Positions 11,083 through 53,429 of a DNA stretch of 64,000 nt are shown in pieces (positions within the stretch are counted from its first letter, which is position 1; each line of letters begins with the position of its first letter). The translations under genes were made by a program, and so were the position numbers. Origin of the DNA: Oryzias latipes (lineage: Eukaryota > Chordata > Actinopteri > Beloniformes > Adrianichthyidae); contig NC_019859.2 in the NCBI RefSeq assembly GCF_002234675.1, positions 36,663,960 through 36,727,959 on the forward strand, given 5' to 3'. The notes below the pieces were generated by a model. That model was not told the DNA's origin. It was given only the letters and a program-made list of their open reading frames with translations, and ran no database searches.

Positions 11083-14000
11083 GTCAGCTGCTTCATGCTC
11101 TCCTAGGCCAAGGGGGGGGGGGGGGGGGGGGGTCCATCTTTGTCTCCGATTGATGGACAAAAAATACACTTTTTTACGCACAGTCTCCGTCTGATTACAG
11201 GGCCATTTAATCATCATTTGTGTTCTGAATCTTCACAACATTATTTATTATTATTTGAATGATCTTAATCAGACGGAGACTGTGCGCGTAAATCCTGGAT
11301 GACTCTAAAACCGACAAAACTGACAAAAACTGAACAAAGAATGTTTTTTAAAGACGTTTAGACTTAAATATTGTTTAGAATCGGTTCTTTACATGAGTTT
11401 GATTGAACTTCTTTCCCGCATTTCCCTGATTTTATTCCTGTCAGTCAGAAAGATTTTTCGTGCGTCATTGAGGGGATGAGTCAGAAGAAACATGCGATAA
11501 TGGGTGTTGTAACGACTTTCAATAGTAAAGAAGAAGAAGAAAAAACGAAATTCTGTTTAACGGAGCCGAACCCGTTTCATCCGGGTCGGGTTCTGTTCTG
11601 AAACATCCGTCTGGCTCCTTCGTCCTTGTGCGTAAACGGATCCACAGATTTACCGCTGCTGTCATTAATGACGGAACCAGATTAGAGAAACTGATTCACG
11701 CCCAAAAACTACATCAGCTGTTGTTTAGTTTGTTAACTAAATATATCAATAGAAAACACATAGATTCAATTAAATATTCAGCTTGTTAACTAAATATTTC
11801 GTTAGTAAATCTAAGGTATAAATACATGAATTAAGAGGAAATATGTATTAGAAAAATGCTTTTAATATTTTATCATTGGTTTTAATATTTGGCTGCAGTA
11901 ACTCCCCAAACGGCCCCATAGCTGCCTGTTTGTGGGTCTGCAGTTCTTGTGTTTGGAGCCTGTGCTCATGAGTCCTGCTTCCCACAGGAGGATACCAGAA
12001 CTTCCAGTCTCAATACCCGGAGCTTTGCACTGAGGTGAAAACCACGGACCGGAGCGCAACTGAAACCGAGAAACGGGTCAACAGCCACCCGGAGAAGCAT
12101 TTTCACCGCAAACCAGATTATGATCAGGTATGGGAACTCGAGGCGCTTCTTTCCGTCCCCCCCCATGCAGGTTTTATTTAGAGGTGGGTTAAAATAAAAA
12201 CATTTCAGAAGAACAACACATGGGCTATCATCTGACTCCTAAAAAAAACCCTTCACCTCTGACCTTTCCTGTGTCTCAACACGAACCTTCACAGATCTGA
12301 TATCGCCAGTGCGCCTCGCTGCACCTGATGGCGCAGATGTCCGTGTTCGAGTGCACCTTGACTCACATGGTTTTCGTCTTTCCTCCCCCCAGGGTAAACC
12401 TGTGGAGATCCTGCCTTTCCTCTACCTCGGCAGTGCCTACCACGCCTCCAGACAGGACTATCTCAGCGACCTTCACATCACTGCCTTGCTCAACGTGTCC
12501 CGCAGAGACCTGCAGCCCGCCAAGGGCCAGTATGAGTACAAGTGGATCCCTGTGGAGGACAGCCACATGGCAGACATCAGTTCTCACTTCCAGGAGGCTA
12601 TAGAGTTTATAGGTAGGTGATAGAACCGCGCACACACACGGCCTCCCGCCTGCTGTTTTCTGTGTGTTTCTGATTATATAAAGCAGTTGAATCACCAGGC
12701 TGAAAATAGTTATGTAGACGGAACTCTTTTCCTGCAAGGAGAGAACTTGGTTTGTGTGTAAATATAACACCACATCGTCTGCGTCTTAAAAATATCTGTA
12801 AAGTCCATTTTGGGCTGTAAGTCAGACCATTTATATCCCACCTGGCTGGCTCTCATTCACAAATAGAAAGCTCTAAGAAAGGCAGCGGTAATCAGTTTAG
12901 CCCAATCATCAGCCCTCAATCCAGCACAGCCAGCTCTGCCACTCAGGATTTGCTCACTTCCCCGTTCCCTTCCGACGACCCCCCCCCCTGCTTCCTCTAT
13001 CCTACTTTGCAAAATGCATGCCGTCATCACCTCTCAGGCCAAATCACATGGTGTCGGGAGTGGCCATCGAGGATGACGAGTAGATGAGCTGTTACGGAGG
13101 CAGACTGCTACCCACATCATACCTTCAGTATGTTTGGGTAACAAGAATACATCACAGAACAAAAGACACACGTGTTAGTTTGTCTTTCAAAGATGAGATA
13201 AGTGACTGCAGCAGAGGCTGACGGGGCCAAAAAAATAGGTCACAGAAAAAGAGACGGTGTGGGAGGAGAAGAGAGGTGCTGGACAATAGCACTGACATAT
13301 ACAACGTGGATATTTATAGACAGGCATAATGAAGGACGAATCTCACCCACGAGCAGCTTGGCTGACCTGTATTAAGCTGTAGCTATTGTGGCTATTGTGC
13401 ATTGTTTGGGGATGGAGTCTCCTCATAACGCTGGCTGTTACATAAGACTGGAATTCATTATCCAAGTGATTAGGTATGGAGCGCACTTAACTATTCACCA
13501 TTGTTAGATTTGGATTAGAATCAATCAGCAAATCAGAACTGGGCCGAGTGAGTGATGTAAGGAGGAGGTAATTAATGTTATTGGCATCCGGGATCAAACT
13601 AAAGCAGGTCATGTCATCTCCAGCCATTAAAACACCCACAGCTGCTGCCGCTCTCTGTCTGCACCCTCCTCCTCCTCACTAGATGGAAGTTCACGATTCA
13701 TTCATATGCTTCATCAAGACTGAGCTGATTCAGCTTGACGGACATCAGTCATTGCCCTGCGGTGGTTCTCAGGAACAGAGAGAGAGGGCCCTTGATGCTT
13801 CTGTGAAGCAGAGAGCCCCGTGTAGGCGTCTGCACTGGCTGACCTGAGTGCATGTCGCTAAAGCAGACAGAGTGGCAGAGGAAGAGCGGTGTAGGTGTGC
13901 TTAGGTTTCCAGCACCAATTAAACCTTAAAAATGTCAAAAGGGACATTTAGACAGATGAAACAGGATCCGTACGAATGTGTTAGAAGTTACTGAGGGTCC

Positions 14001-14705
14001 CAAGCCCGGCGTCAGCATCTGACACGCCCATCGCTGAGCTGGAGGAAAACAATCAGCTGTGACTAACGCGAGCCACAGAGGTTTTTCTGTGTGCATCACT
14101 GAGACTGGTGTTTGCTGTTCTGTGTCCACTTCCATGCACAACGTAACAGCGCTCATTGATAAGTGTTAGGGGAGCATACTGCCGAAAAACTTTCAACAGC
14201 TTCCTATGAAGCTGCAGTACAGAGTACTAGTACCTAGCTTCAAGTACAGATTGATAAATCAACCCTCTGAAAATAACACGTTTTCTTCCTCCTTCCAGAT
14301 CGTGTAAAGCAATCAAAGGGAAAGGTCCTGGTACATTGTGAGGCGGGCATCTCACGCTCACCAACCATCTGCATGGCTTACATGATGAAAACGCAGCACC
14401 TGCGGCTGGACGCGGCTTTCGACATCATCAAGCAGCGGCGGGCGGTTATCTCCCCGAACTTCAGTTTCATGGGCCAGCTGCTACAGTTTGAGTCGGAGGT
14501 CCTGTCCAATGCCCCGGCACTCAGCACAACGCCCCAGCCGGCCACTCCCTCTGTCCCAGAGTCCGTCTCCTTTTTCGCCAGTGACTTTACCGCCACCTTT
14601 AACACCAAAAGCTTTGAGGCGTCTGTGTTCACCTTCCCTACCTCGTGTCTGCAGTCTCCAGTCCACCACCAGTTCAAACTGAGCCCCATAACTGCACTGC
14701 CTTAA
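10719..14705 (+). CDS. dusp5: dual specificity phosphatase 5 (4 exons)
   Basis: Nuclear MAP-kinase phosphatase that dephosphorylates Thr and Tyr of the ERK1/2 activation loop and anchors ERK in the nucleus. Coding exons are 10719-11082, 11988-12127, 12393-12612 and 14299-14705. All introns are GT-AG and the joined frame gives 376 residues (human 384). The N-terminal rhodanese-like domain spans about residues 8-135 and carries the ERK-docking motif around R52-R53 (LVVRRSRGG). The catalytic domain starts near residue 172 (VEILPFLYLGSAYHAS). General acid is D224 in IPVEDSH; the P-loop HCEAGISRS has catalytic C255 and R261. The C-terminal tail is Ser/Thr/Pro-rich as in DUSP5. The extended match to human DUSP5, the four-exon layout and the adjacent smc3 make the orthology firm. 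ERK-responsive sites lie in the promoter. Confidence 0.97.
11112..11132 (+). repeat. Poly-G run in dusp5 intron 1
   Basis: A run of 21 consecutive G lies on the coding strand, 30 bp after the exon 1 donor. Long G-runs occur elsewhere in the window (1625-1637, 15229-15241) and C-runs at 58,133 and 63,540. This one is notable because in the nascent RNA it could fold into a G-quadruplex next to the splice donor. Confidence 0.9.
11173..11292. repeat. 25-bp hairpin-forming inverted repeat, dusp5 intron 1
   Basis: The left arm (11173-11197, with CGCACAGTCTCCGTCTG) is matched by its reverse complement in the right arm (11266-11292, with CAGACGGAGACTGTGCG). The only difference is two extra bases near the outer end. 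The AT-rich loop is 68 bp. It may be a small palindromic repeat or a structured intronic RNA. No second copy is seen in the window. Confidence 0.85.
11988..12127 (+). CDS. dusp5: dusp5 coding exon 2
   Basis: Residues 122-168, beginning GGYQNFQSQYPE, the end of the rhodanese-like domain, and running through the linker HRKPDYDQ. Acceptor CCCACAG and donor GTATGG. The frame is preserved on both sides. Confidence 0.95.
12393..12612 (+). CDS. dusp5: dusp5 coding exon 3
   Basis: Residues 169-241 plus one base. Begins GKPVEILPFLYLGSAYHAS and contains the general acid loop WIPVEDSHMADISSHFQEA with D224. The acceptor lies after a C-rich tract and the donor is GTAGGT. Confidence 0.96.
12613..14298 (+). 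other. dusp5 intron 3, possible conserved enhancer
   Basis: A 1686-bp GT-AG intron. Unlike most of the window it lacks obvious transposon or tandem repeats. It is dense in homeobox-like and bHLH-like words (AATTAATGTTATTGG near 13570, ATTCATTATCCAAGTG near 13451). This texture is what conserved non-coding elements often show. I cannot establish conservation from one sequence. Confidence 0.35.
14299..14705 (+). CDS. dusp5: dusp5 coding exon 4
   Basis: Residues 242-376 and the TAA stop at 14703-14705. Carries the P-loop VHCEAGISRSPTICMAYM and the conserved SPNFSFMGQLLQFESE helix. A Ser/Thr/Pro-rich tail follows, where DUSP5 sequences vary most. Confidence 0.97.
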
Positions 14706-15052
14706 GATGAACTCTGACTGCTCGTAGTTTTACTTGAATAAAAGTGGACGATCTGTTTGTGTGGACTGCTGGAACCAGCACTGGAAAGAAGGAGGAGTCC
14801 AGTGAATAACAATTTCCCTGTCTTCTCAACTGCAGTGTTATCACAACACAGCACAGTAAAAAACTGCAATATACTTGCCTTAGCTTAATATTGTGATTTC
14901 TCTGCCTATTCACTAATATAGAGAGGCAGTTAAACCTAATTTATTTGAAAGCAATTGTCTGTTTTTTTCAATAATGTGGATATGGATATGTGTTTAATAA
15001 ATGTTTTCACCAAAAGAAAAAACCTAAAAAAAACTGGTCATGTGATCATTTA

Positions 15053-15264
15053 CCCTTGTGTTATCCTAAGCACTTTAATATTGGGAGTGGGGTCATCTAG
15101 ACCCACTAGACAGTGCTCTGAACCTTTTTTCTTCAATGATTTGTGATCTTCCCTGGTGTCCATGGATTACATGAAATCTTTCCACCTTTATCCACCTTTG
15201 TCATGGTAGGGAGAACACCTCAATGGAAGGGGGGGGGGGGGTGTCATCTAAGATAGCACAAGGG
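15053..15264 (+). mobile_element. MITE copy 3
   Basis: Third copy of the CCCTTGTG-ended family, same orientation as copy 1. The right terminus reads AAGATAGCACAAGGG. A run of 13 G at 15229-15241 has expanded inside it. The copy sits just after the second possible dusp5 poly(A) signal. The flanks (TTTA and TTAC) are imperfect matches to TTAA. Confidence 0.78.
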
Positions 15265-15504
15265 TTACAGCATTTGTGTTCAGGTGGTTTGTTTATATTA
15301 TAATGAATATAAACAATATATCTGGGGAATGATAAAGAATACACTAGGGAGTGCAATAAACAAGTATTGAAGCAAGAAGAAAAGATTAAACAAAAAAGCA
15401 ATAAATAAAGTTGTATTTCTATGTTTTCTTTTTAAAAAAAACGATTTCACATACATGTACAAGCACACACGCGTGTCTTCTTTGTCCTTTGACTACTTCG
15501 TTTG

Positions 15505-15790
15505 ACTGGATGAAGTTCAAGGCACCCCTCTGAGAAACCAGGGTTCGTTTCCCAAGTGTTGCCATGAGCTTCATCCAGTGTGGGTCCTAAGACCCTTCGC
15601 CCTACTGCCTAACTACAAGAGGGGCCAGGTCTCCCTGTGCCTGTCCCCAGCCCGGACAAAGTACAGGGTTGTGTCAGGAAGGGCATCCGGTGTAACAATC
15701 TCTGCCAAACCACCTGTGAGACTCCCTGAAAGCTGATTGGCTGTGGCGACCCCTGAAGGGACATGCAGAAGAGTGAACAACAACAACACA
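15505..15790 (+). mobile_element. tRNA-derived SINE
   Basis: A B-box-like GGTTCGTTTCC lies near 15541. It is followed by a body with TGTCAGGAAGGGCATCCGG and GTGGCGACCCCTGAAGGG. The tail is a short AAC repeat at about 15777-15789. This body and tail combination is common in teleost SINEs. The 5' end is uncertain. Confidence 0.7.
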
Positions 15791-16620
15791 TACTGAACCG
15801 CATCCTGAATCATGGGGAGAGATTTTAGTTTATGTATTTCAAACATGTTATAAAAACAACAATAGATACATTCATACACTCGCTGATAACTGTAGTCAGT
15901 CACTCAAGAGGTTTTTTCTAACAGAACTCAAGCAAAATAAAATGTTGGAAAAGCAGAAAGCTTATTAAAGCCTACTCCTTTATACCCACTGAACTTTGAC
16001 AACAAGAAAACATGGAGTCAGTGCATCACATGTTCTGTTAATTGTAGATTACATGTAAATGTACATTTACAGTACTGCTTAGTAATGGCCAACTGGACTT
16101 TTTTATTGTTACTTTCTTATTAGAAATTTTTAAAACAGTTTTTCTTCCAGAATCTTTCGTTGTTGTTTTTTAATATACAACTATTGAACCGAAACAAAAC
16201 CATGACCAAAAAATTAACGTTTGAACCAAATTGTGAATCTTTGTATCCCTAATATAGAGGAGAGATTTTTCTCCCTCTCAATAATAGGCCTGTGTGTGTG
16301 TGTGTGTTTGTGTAGGCCTTCATGTTTTTTGTGTGTTTATGTTACAGAAACCATGTAAACCAAGAGTTTTGTAACTTTGTTTGCCACGTTGTACAAAACC
16401 AAACAGCCCAAGCTAAGGATAGTAATGAGATAGCAAAATATTTTCCTTTGCTCTACAGTATTGTGCATAAATTCTCATGAATGTTGATAGTATTTAGTTA
16501 CTGTGACTGTACGTTTGTGACATGGCTCTTCTATATCTTCATCCAAAGACCAAGATAAACTTTTAGGCCAATTTGTTCAAACGGGTCATTTTAAAAATAA
16601 AAGTATTTTACTCTTGTAAT

Positions 16621-17136
16621 CACATGTTTTCTTAATGTGAGGAACTGGCTTCAATAGTTGACAGTTACCGGCTGAACGGACATCGTCTACGGTAGTTATG
16701 CTTGAATCAGGAGGAAGCGTCAGCGCGAAGCTGCGCTTTGGCGCCCAGAACGTCAGAGGCAGAATGTACCAACTGTGACGGGAAAAAGATTTACACGTTT
16801 CACACGTTTAACAGTTCACACAGAAAAAAAAATGTACATATTTCAAAGAAAAAAATTATATAGACATTCATGCTACTGCTCGGGTTTGTCCAGGTCCTCG
16901 AATTCAGCCTAACATCTTTACCACAACCCTATTTTGACATAATGGAACAGGCCTTTCCATCCCGCCCCCGCCGCCATTTTCCATGTTGTTCTGTTTTGGT
17001 GAATTCGTTTCATTTTAGTTGAATACAAACGTTTATCTTGTAACATTTGATTAGTAAGATTACCGGAATCTTGGGTTTGGTGGAGAGGAGTTTAATCTCC
17101 AGCGTTTTTCCAAGGAGACGCCGTGTTTAGGCAGCC
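16621..17136 (+). promoter_or_regulatory. smc3 promoter and 5' UTR region
   Basis: The region between dusp5 and the smc3 start codon holds CCGCCCCCGCCGCCATTTTCC at 16,962-16,982. This is a GC-box followed by a strong YY1-type motif (GCCGCCATTTTCC). Such initiator-proximal YY1 sites are typical of constitutive housekeeping promoters, which fits a cohesin subunit. No TATA box is evident. The start site is not determined. Confidence 0.55.
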
Positions 17137-48485
<31,349 letters not shown>

Positions 48486-49015
48486 AGCTCCGTCTTCCAG
48501 CGCGTCTCCGCCCGCTGCTGCCTTCAAGGACCAACGGCAGCAACGGGACACACTTCCCACCCGTCACCTGACTTCCTGTTCAGAACCAGTGGTTTAGTCC
48601 CGACGGCTTCTTCTGGGTTTCACGTGTTCATTCTGGTGCAGCAGCTGGAGCTGCTGCTCCAAAGCTCTGCCGCAGGTCTTTGCTGTCAGCAGCTGATGGC
48701 TCAGAACCGAACCCTTCAGACCGGTTCGGTTCTGAAGGGGGCCTCCAGAGGCTTCACTGAAGACCGGACGCCGTCCGTTTGGACGCCGTCGCACTGCAGA
48801 CGCGCTCTGCCTTTGTGGTTGCTGTTGCAGTAGAGTGTTACTTTATTTTGAAGGCCTCTGTTTAGTTTTCAGCCGTCACTCCTCTGAGGTCAGGAGGTCA
48901 TTTCTGTTCCGAAAAGTGTTTGGGATCAAAACCATTTTTTGTTCTTCTATTCCAAATGTTTTTATGTATTTAGAAAAAAAGAATAAAAGCTTTGAAATAA
49001 ACCGGCTTCCACTGT
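48486..49015 (+). other. smc3: smc3 3' UTR
   Basis: About 0.5 kb from the stop to two overlapping-range AATAAA signals at 48,982-48,987 and 48,996-49,001, followed by TGTCATCTGTCTG. Cleavage is expected shortly after 49,010. Confidence 0.75.
48982..49001 (+). terminator. smc3: smc3 poly(A) signals
   Basis: AATAAA occurs twice, 14 bases apart, at the position expected for the end of the smc3 transcript. Which one is used cannot be told from sequence. Confidence 0.75.
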
Positions 49016-50035
49016 CATCTGTCTGAAGAAGCTCCACTAGGTGGTGCTGTTGTCCTCCAGGCTTTTACACTGTAGGAGCTGAGAGTCCCGCGTTTGCCCT
49101 CAGCAGCTGTCCCTGTCACCTTTTTCTGCCGTGGAGGGTCCCAGTTTGGCAGAAAGAGATCCAAACAGCTCTGCTGGGATCGGGGCCGGGCCCGTCTGCT
49201 GAAGGGGGGCGCTCCGGTTCTGAAAACCGCATCAGGGAGCGGTCCAAAGGGAAAACAGGAGGAGCTGCTTCCATGTTGGCTTCCTTTCACTCTCAACTTT
49301 GAGCAAAACCCACGTTTGTTTCCCACTTCTCCCTCTGTGGTCCAGAACCAGAGTTCCTCCAGAACCAGAGTTCTTCCTGTCCCGCTGTGGTCCAGAACCT
49401 CCATCCAAACTGGTACAGACCTGAAGCTCCACTCGGCTCCTTCCAGGTGATCCAACCGATTCTGTTCGGACACACTGACCATGGAAGGAAGGCGTCAAAA
49501 TTAAACAATTGTTTCAGCCACCAAAGCTCCGTGTGTCACCATGGCAACTGATTCTACAAGATTCTCCTTCCTAAAACAACCGTCACCCTGAACCTGGAAA
49601 CCCTTGATGGACTCATCAGATGTGCAAAGGAGGACTTGGAGTTGAAGTGGACGTTTGTTCAGAACTTCAGTGGAGAAAAAGCCCAAAACCGGTTTAAACT
49701 GCTTTTCACCAACTAATCGTCTACTAGAGTCGAAGCAGCTGCACCGGTTCCCACAGGTCCTTAAATGGGTTCTGTTGGGTCGGGTATGGAGACGACTTCA
49801 GACTTTTATCCAGGAGACCATCAGTGGTCCCCTCCATAGTCCGGATGAGACACCAAAGTTCCTGGCTCTAGAGGCTGGATGTTCCCCGTCTGAAGGCTGA
49901 TATGGAACTATAAAAAAAGATTTGCTCTGGTGGAAGACTTGAAACCACAGCGACATCTAGTGGCCAAAGAAATCTCAAAATGCTGAAGTTGATGTAGTTT
50001 GGACTTTTTCTTGAACATCATAACCTGGTTTACTG
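49016..50035. other. Intergenic DNA downstream of smc3, no gene recognised
   Basis: Short open frames on both strands show no domain. A ~28-base piece at about 49,828-49,855 (CCCCTCCATAGTCCGG, then GAGACACC) echoes the left flank of the Tc1-type element region near 6943-6970, hinting at an old transposon fragment. Nothing further is supported. Confidence 0.4.
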
Positions 50036-50040
50036 AAACT

Positions 50041-51000
50041 CGTCCAGGTGGATGAGAGGGTCACGTCCCTCCGCCTTCAAGTGGGGGACAGGTCTCTGAT
50101 TGTGGTTTTGGTCTACAGACCTGGAGGTCTTGATGTCAAAGGGGTACTGGAAGGTACCTCAACAGGGACGTCCACGGCCTCCCTGATCTGTTTTGTTGTT
50201 GGACTTCTGAGCTCGTCATAGTTTGTCCTCAACGAACACCATGTTGGAGCACAGGGGTGTCCACCAAGACACCAGGAGGACGATGAGGGACTTGTTTCAG
50301 GCGGCCTTGAGTCTTGGACACTTAGGTAAAGAGAGGGGCAGAGCTGTCCAGGTCCGGTGTTCTGGAGACCCAAAGAGGCCTGGCTGAGCCCTCCGTCAGG
50401 GCGGCCTTTAACTCCCACATCCGGGAAGCTTCAAACAGGCAGAGGGAGGCGGGGGACATCGAGTCCGAGTGGACCCCGTTCTCCGCCTCCATTGTCTCTG
50501 CTGTTGTTTGGAGCTGGAGTCACAAGGTCTCTGGTGCCTGTCGCGGCGTTAAGCCCCGAACCCGGTGGTGAAACACTGGAGGTGAGGGATGCCGTCAGAC
50601 TACAGCAGTCCTACCGGGCCTGGCTTGTGGGACCCCAGAGGGCCGACGGGTACCAGCAGCCTAAGCGAGCGGCGGCCCGGGCTGTTGTGGAGATAAATAA
50701 ACCCGGTCCTGGGAGGGGTTCGGTGGGGCCACGGAGACCATCGGTCGGCCTCCAAGAGATTCTGGCAAACCGTCCGGCGCCTCAGACGGGGAAAGCAGTT
50801 CTATGGAGGCTCCGTTTCCAGAGCAGGTGGGGGGCTGCTGACTTTCACATTGATCTCTACAATTCTGCTGGCCCCCCTTTTTGGAGAAGCAGAGGCGGAG
50901 GACTTCAGGGTGGGGCTGCCCACCACCCAAGCTGAAGTCACTGAGGCAGACGAGCTCCTCGGTGGGAAGATGGCGCCGGGAGGGGATAGAAAAAGCAGCT
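50041..51000 (+). pseudogene. Decayed non-LTR retrotransposon (LINE) fragment
   Basis: Frame-shifted translation recovers pieces of a common teleost LINE ORF2. There is an endonuclease-domain stretch VDERVTSLRLQVGDRS, a GCPPRHQEDDEG-type region, then EVRDAVRLQQSYRAWL and ADGYQQPKRAAARAVVE. Near 50,900 comes AEDFRVGLPTTQAEVTEA then LLGGKMAPG, just before the reverse transcriptase fingers. Several indels and stops separate them. The piece is truncated at both ends; the YADD-containing part is absent. Identification rests on remembered family features. Confidence 0.7.
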
Positions 51001-51129
51001 TCCATCTGCAGGAGGGAAACATTCTCTCTACTTCCTGCATGGGTTTGTCCGCCATGTTGGATGGTCTGCTTATGAGCGGGTCACTTCATTTGGAAAAAAT
51101 AAAATCTCTGTCCGTCAGATCTGCTGTGT

Positions 51130-53425
51130 TGACAGGTTAAGAATGTCGGGGGGGGGGCTGAGGAAGGCTGGCTCCATCCCAGGATTTCATGGAGGTCCAT
51201 CCGGCAGGCAGACAGAATCCTGGAACCAAACCTCTGTGGTCAGTTCAGAAAATGAATCCATCCACTAAAGTCTCGCCGTTCGTCTCCTGAGGGACATTTG
51301 TTCTCGTTTGACCTCCTCTCTGTTGGAGGAGGAGCCTGAAGTCTTCGTGTTGTAGCCCCCCCCATCCAACCCTCAACGCCATTTGTCAATGAGAGAGGGG
51401 GTGGAGTCAGATAAGACCGTGGATTCAAACCCACAACCTCAGGATGATTGGAAATGGTTTCACTTTGTCGTATTTTTATCAATTTTATATTGTTTATAGG
51501 ATTGTTTTCTTTGTGTTTTCTTTGTGTTTTCTTTGTGTTTTGTTGTTTTGTTTCCAGCTGTATTTTGTTTGCTGGAGTTTCTGTGGGGCTGCATTTCCTG
51601 TCTGTGCTTCTCTGCTATTTAGAAACTTAGTTTTTAATTTGCTGCTTTTGAAAACTGACAAATATTTGAAAAACATGGTGAACGGAGCATTCTTCATGAA
51701 AGTAAATACGTCCATGTTGTCCATGAAAATGTCAGGACTTGTGATAAATCTATCATAAATCTGACGCCACAGAAATAGGAATATTCTGTATTCTCCATAG
51801 TAGCTCGGTGGAAAAGCGTCTTGGCGCCACGCTGTCACGCCGTCTGTCGTTCTCCAAAAAGCAGGACGGCCTGGCGGTGGTCCTGGACCCCCTCCACCTC
51901 CACGTTGGCCCATGTGAGCGTGGAGGGCAGATCCCGTGTCGTTGCTGCTGCTTCTTGGTTCTGAACAGCTGCAAACGGCCCACAGGGCCTGCAGGGGGCG
52001 TCACTCCTCTGCAGATGCATGTTGGGGCCTCAAAGCTTTAGTTCCTGCTCTGTTTTCTGTTGTGGTTGATGATAAATCAGCAGATTCCTTCAGTCTATGG
52101 TTACTGAAACGGAACCAAATGGTTTTTGATCCGCGGATGGAAACAAACTAAGACCACTGAAATGTTTTTCGGGTCTCAGACGTACAAACCGGAGGTTCAG
52201 GGATGTGGGGACACGGACTGTGTGGCGTCCGGCTCCCAGGGGCCTCATCCACAGATTTCAGTCCAAACACAGAAAGGACGTCTTCCTAACAGCTGAGCTG
52301 TGAATCCGGCGTGGAGCGTGTGGCGTTCTGCAGCGGCGGATCACAAATCATCAGCAGACGGGTGCTGGAAGCTGTTGGGCGTCTGCGAGAAACAAAGTGT
52401 CCGTCAGAGTCTGTGAGGCCGTCAGGCCGCATGTCAGCGATGGCTCTGATGTCCGGGGGGGGGGTGTTCAGTCTGACGTCTTAGTGAGAATCCTGAAATC
52501 ATTTTTCTACCTACTTTACATCGCTGACAGTTGGCTGACTCTGCTCTGCAGGGGACTCCACTTAGAAGCAGAGGGGCCAAAGGTCACTCGGGGGGTGGAG
52601 CTCCTGGACGGGGTGAAGCCCGATCCGCTTTGTGGGCCTCAGCGTGGCAGTTTGTCACTTCCACATGGAAATGCTTCTGATTCTTCACGCATGGTGAGCG
52701 GCGGCGGCGGCGGTGCACAAACATTGTGGCCTTTAAAAGTCCGATTCCCAAACTGAGGAGACTTTACGAGACTCTGCAGATTTACTGGCTGCTCCCCTCA
52801 GGCCCAGAGAAATGCGTGGAGGCCGCTCCTCTTCTGATGGAGGCGCCGCGCCGCTCCTGAAGGTCTCAGAGTTCGTTAACCTCCGTCTACTTTTGGAGCG
52901 GGCATGAAAGCGGCAGCGGCTGCAGGTCAGCGGCTGCAGGTCAGCGGCTGATCTGAGGTCAGCTATAAGGTGGAGCCACTGGAAGCTGCTGCTGCCCCCG
53001 CTTTCATGACCTGATCTCCTCCCTGTGGTCACCAGGACAACGACGCTTATCCCAGGCACGTTAACGTTGGGAGTGGGGTCATCTGGACCCCACAGGACAG
53101 CCTGAGGGTTGGACGCACGTTTGATTCCAACATCACGGCTGGAAACTTTCTGAGCTGTCAGATGAAGAATCATCTGACAGGTTCGGCGTAATCCTGCATG
53201 TTTGCAGATTAGTGAGCGTCCCAGTGAGGTTTGCTGGAAGCATTCTGCTGAAACAGATACCCCACCCCCCCATGCATGGGTCATAAACACATCTGACCCT
53301 CAGGGGAGCCCCCACCTCCCTGTGAGGGAGTCCATGATGAGTTTCTCTGGAGGTTTTGGTTCTGCACACAGCTCTCGTGTCCTCATGTCCGCCGGACTCC
53401 TCGCCGGCGTTCCTTCCTGAGGTGA
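51130..53425. other. Intergenic DNA, no gene recognised
   Basis: No exon chain or protein similarity found. Simple features include (TTTGTGTTTTC)-type short tandem repeats at 51,507-51,545 and a TCAGCGGCTGCAGG tandem at about 52,913-52,950. At 53,045-53,112 is a possible relic of the MITE family (GTTGGGAGTGGGGTCATCTGG, then GAGGGTT). Confidence 0.4.
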
Positions 53426-53429
53426 AGGC

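Larger units (their letters stand above)
14706..16620 (+). other. dusp5 3' UTR (approximate extent)
   Basis: AATAAA signals occur at 14737-14742 (only 32 bp after the stop), 14996-15001 and near 16594-16600. The long option would match the long AU-rich 3' UTR usual for immediate-early phosphatases; ATTTA words are present near 16490. It would include a MITE and a SINE. The true poly(A) site cannot be chosen from sequence alone. Confidence 0.45.

Noticed and set aside
10563-11153. Longer dusp5 N terminus starting at an upstream in-frame ATG near 10,563
   Set aside because: DUSP5 proteins start MKV at 10,719. The upstream stretch overlaps the promoter CRE, and the frame past 11,082 reads into intron 1.
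14378-14689. Antisense frame over dusp5 exon 4
   Set aside because: Shadow of the real coding exon on the + strand.
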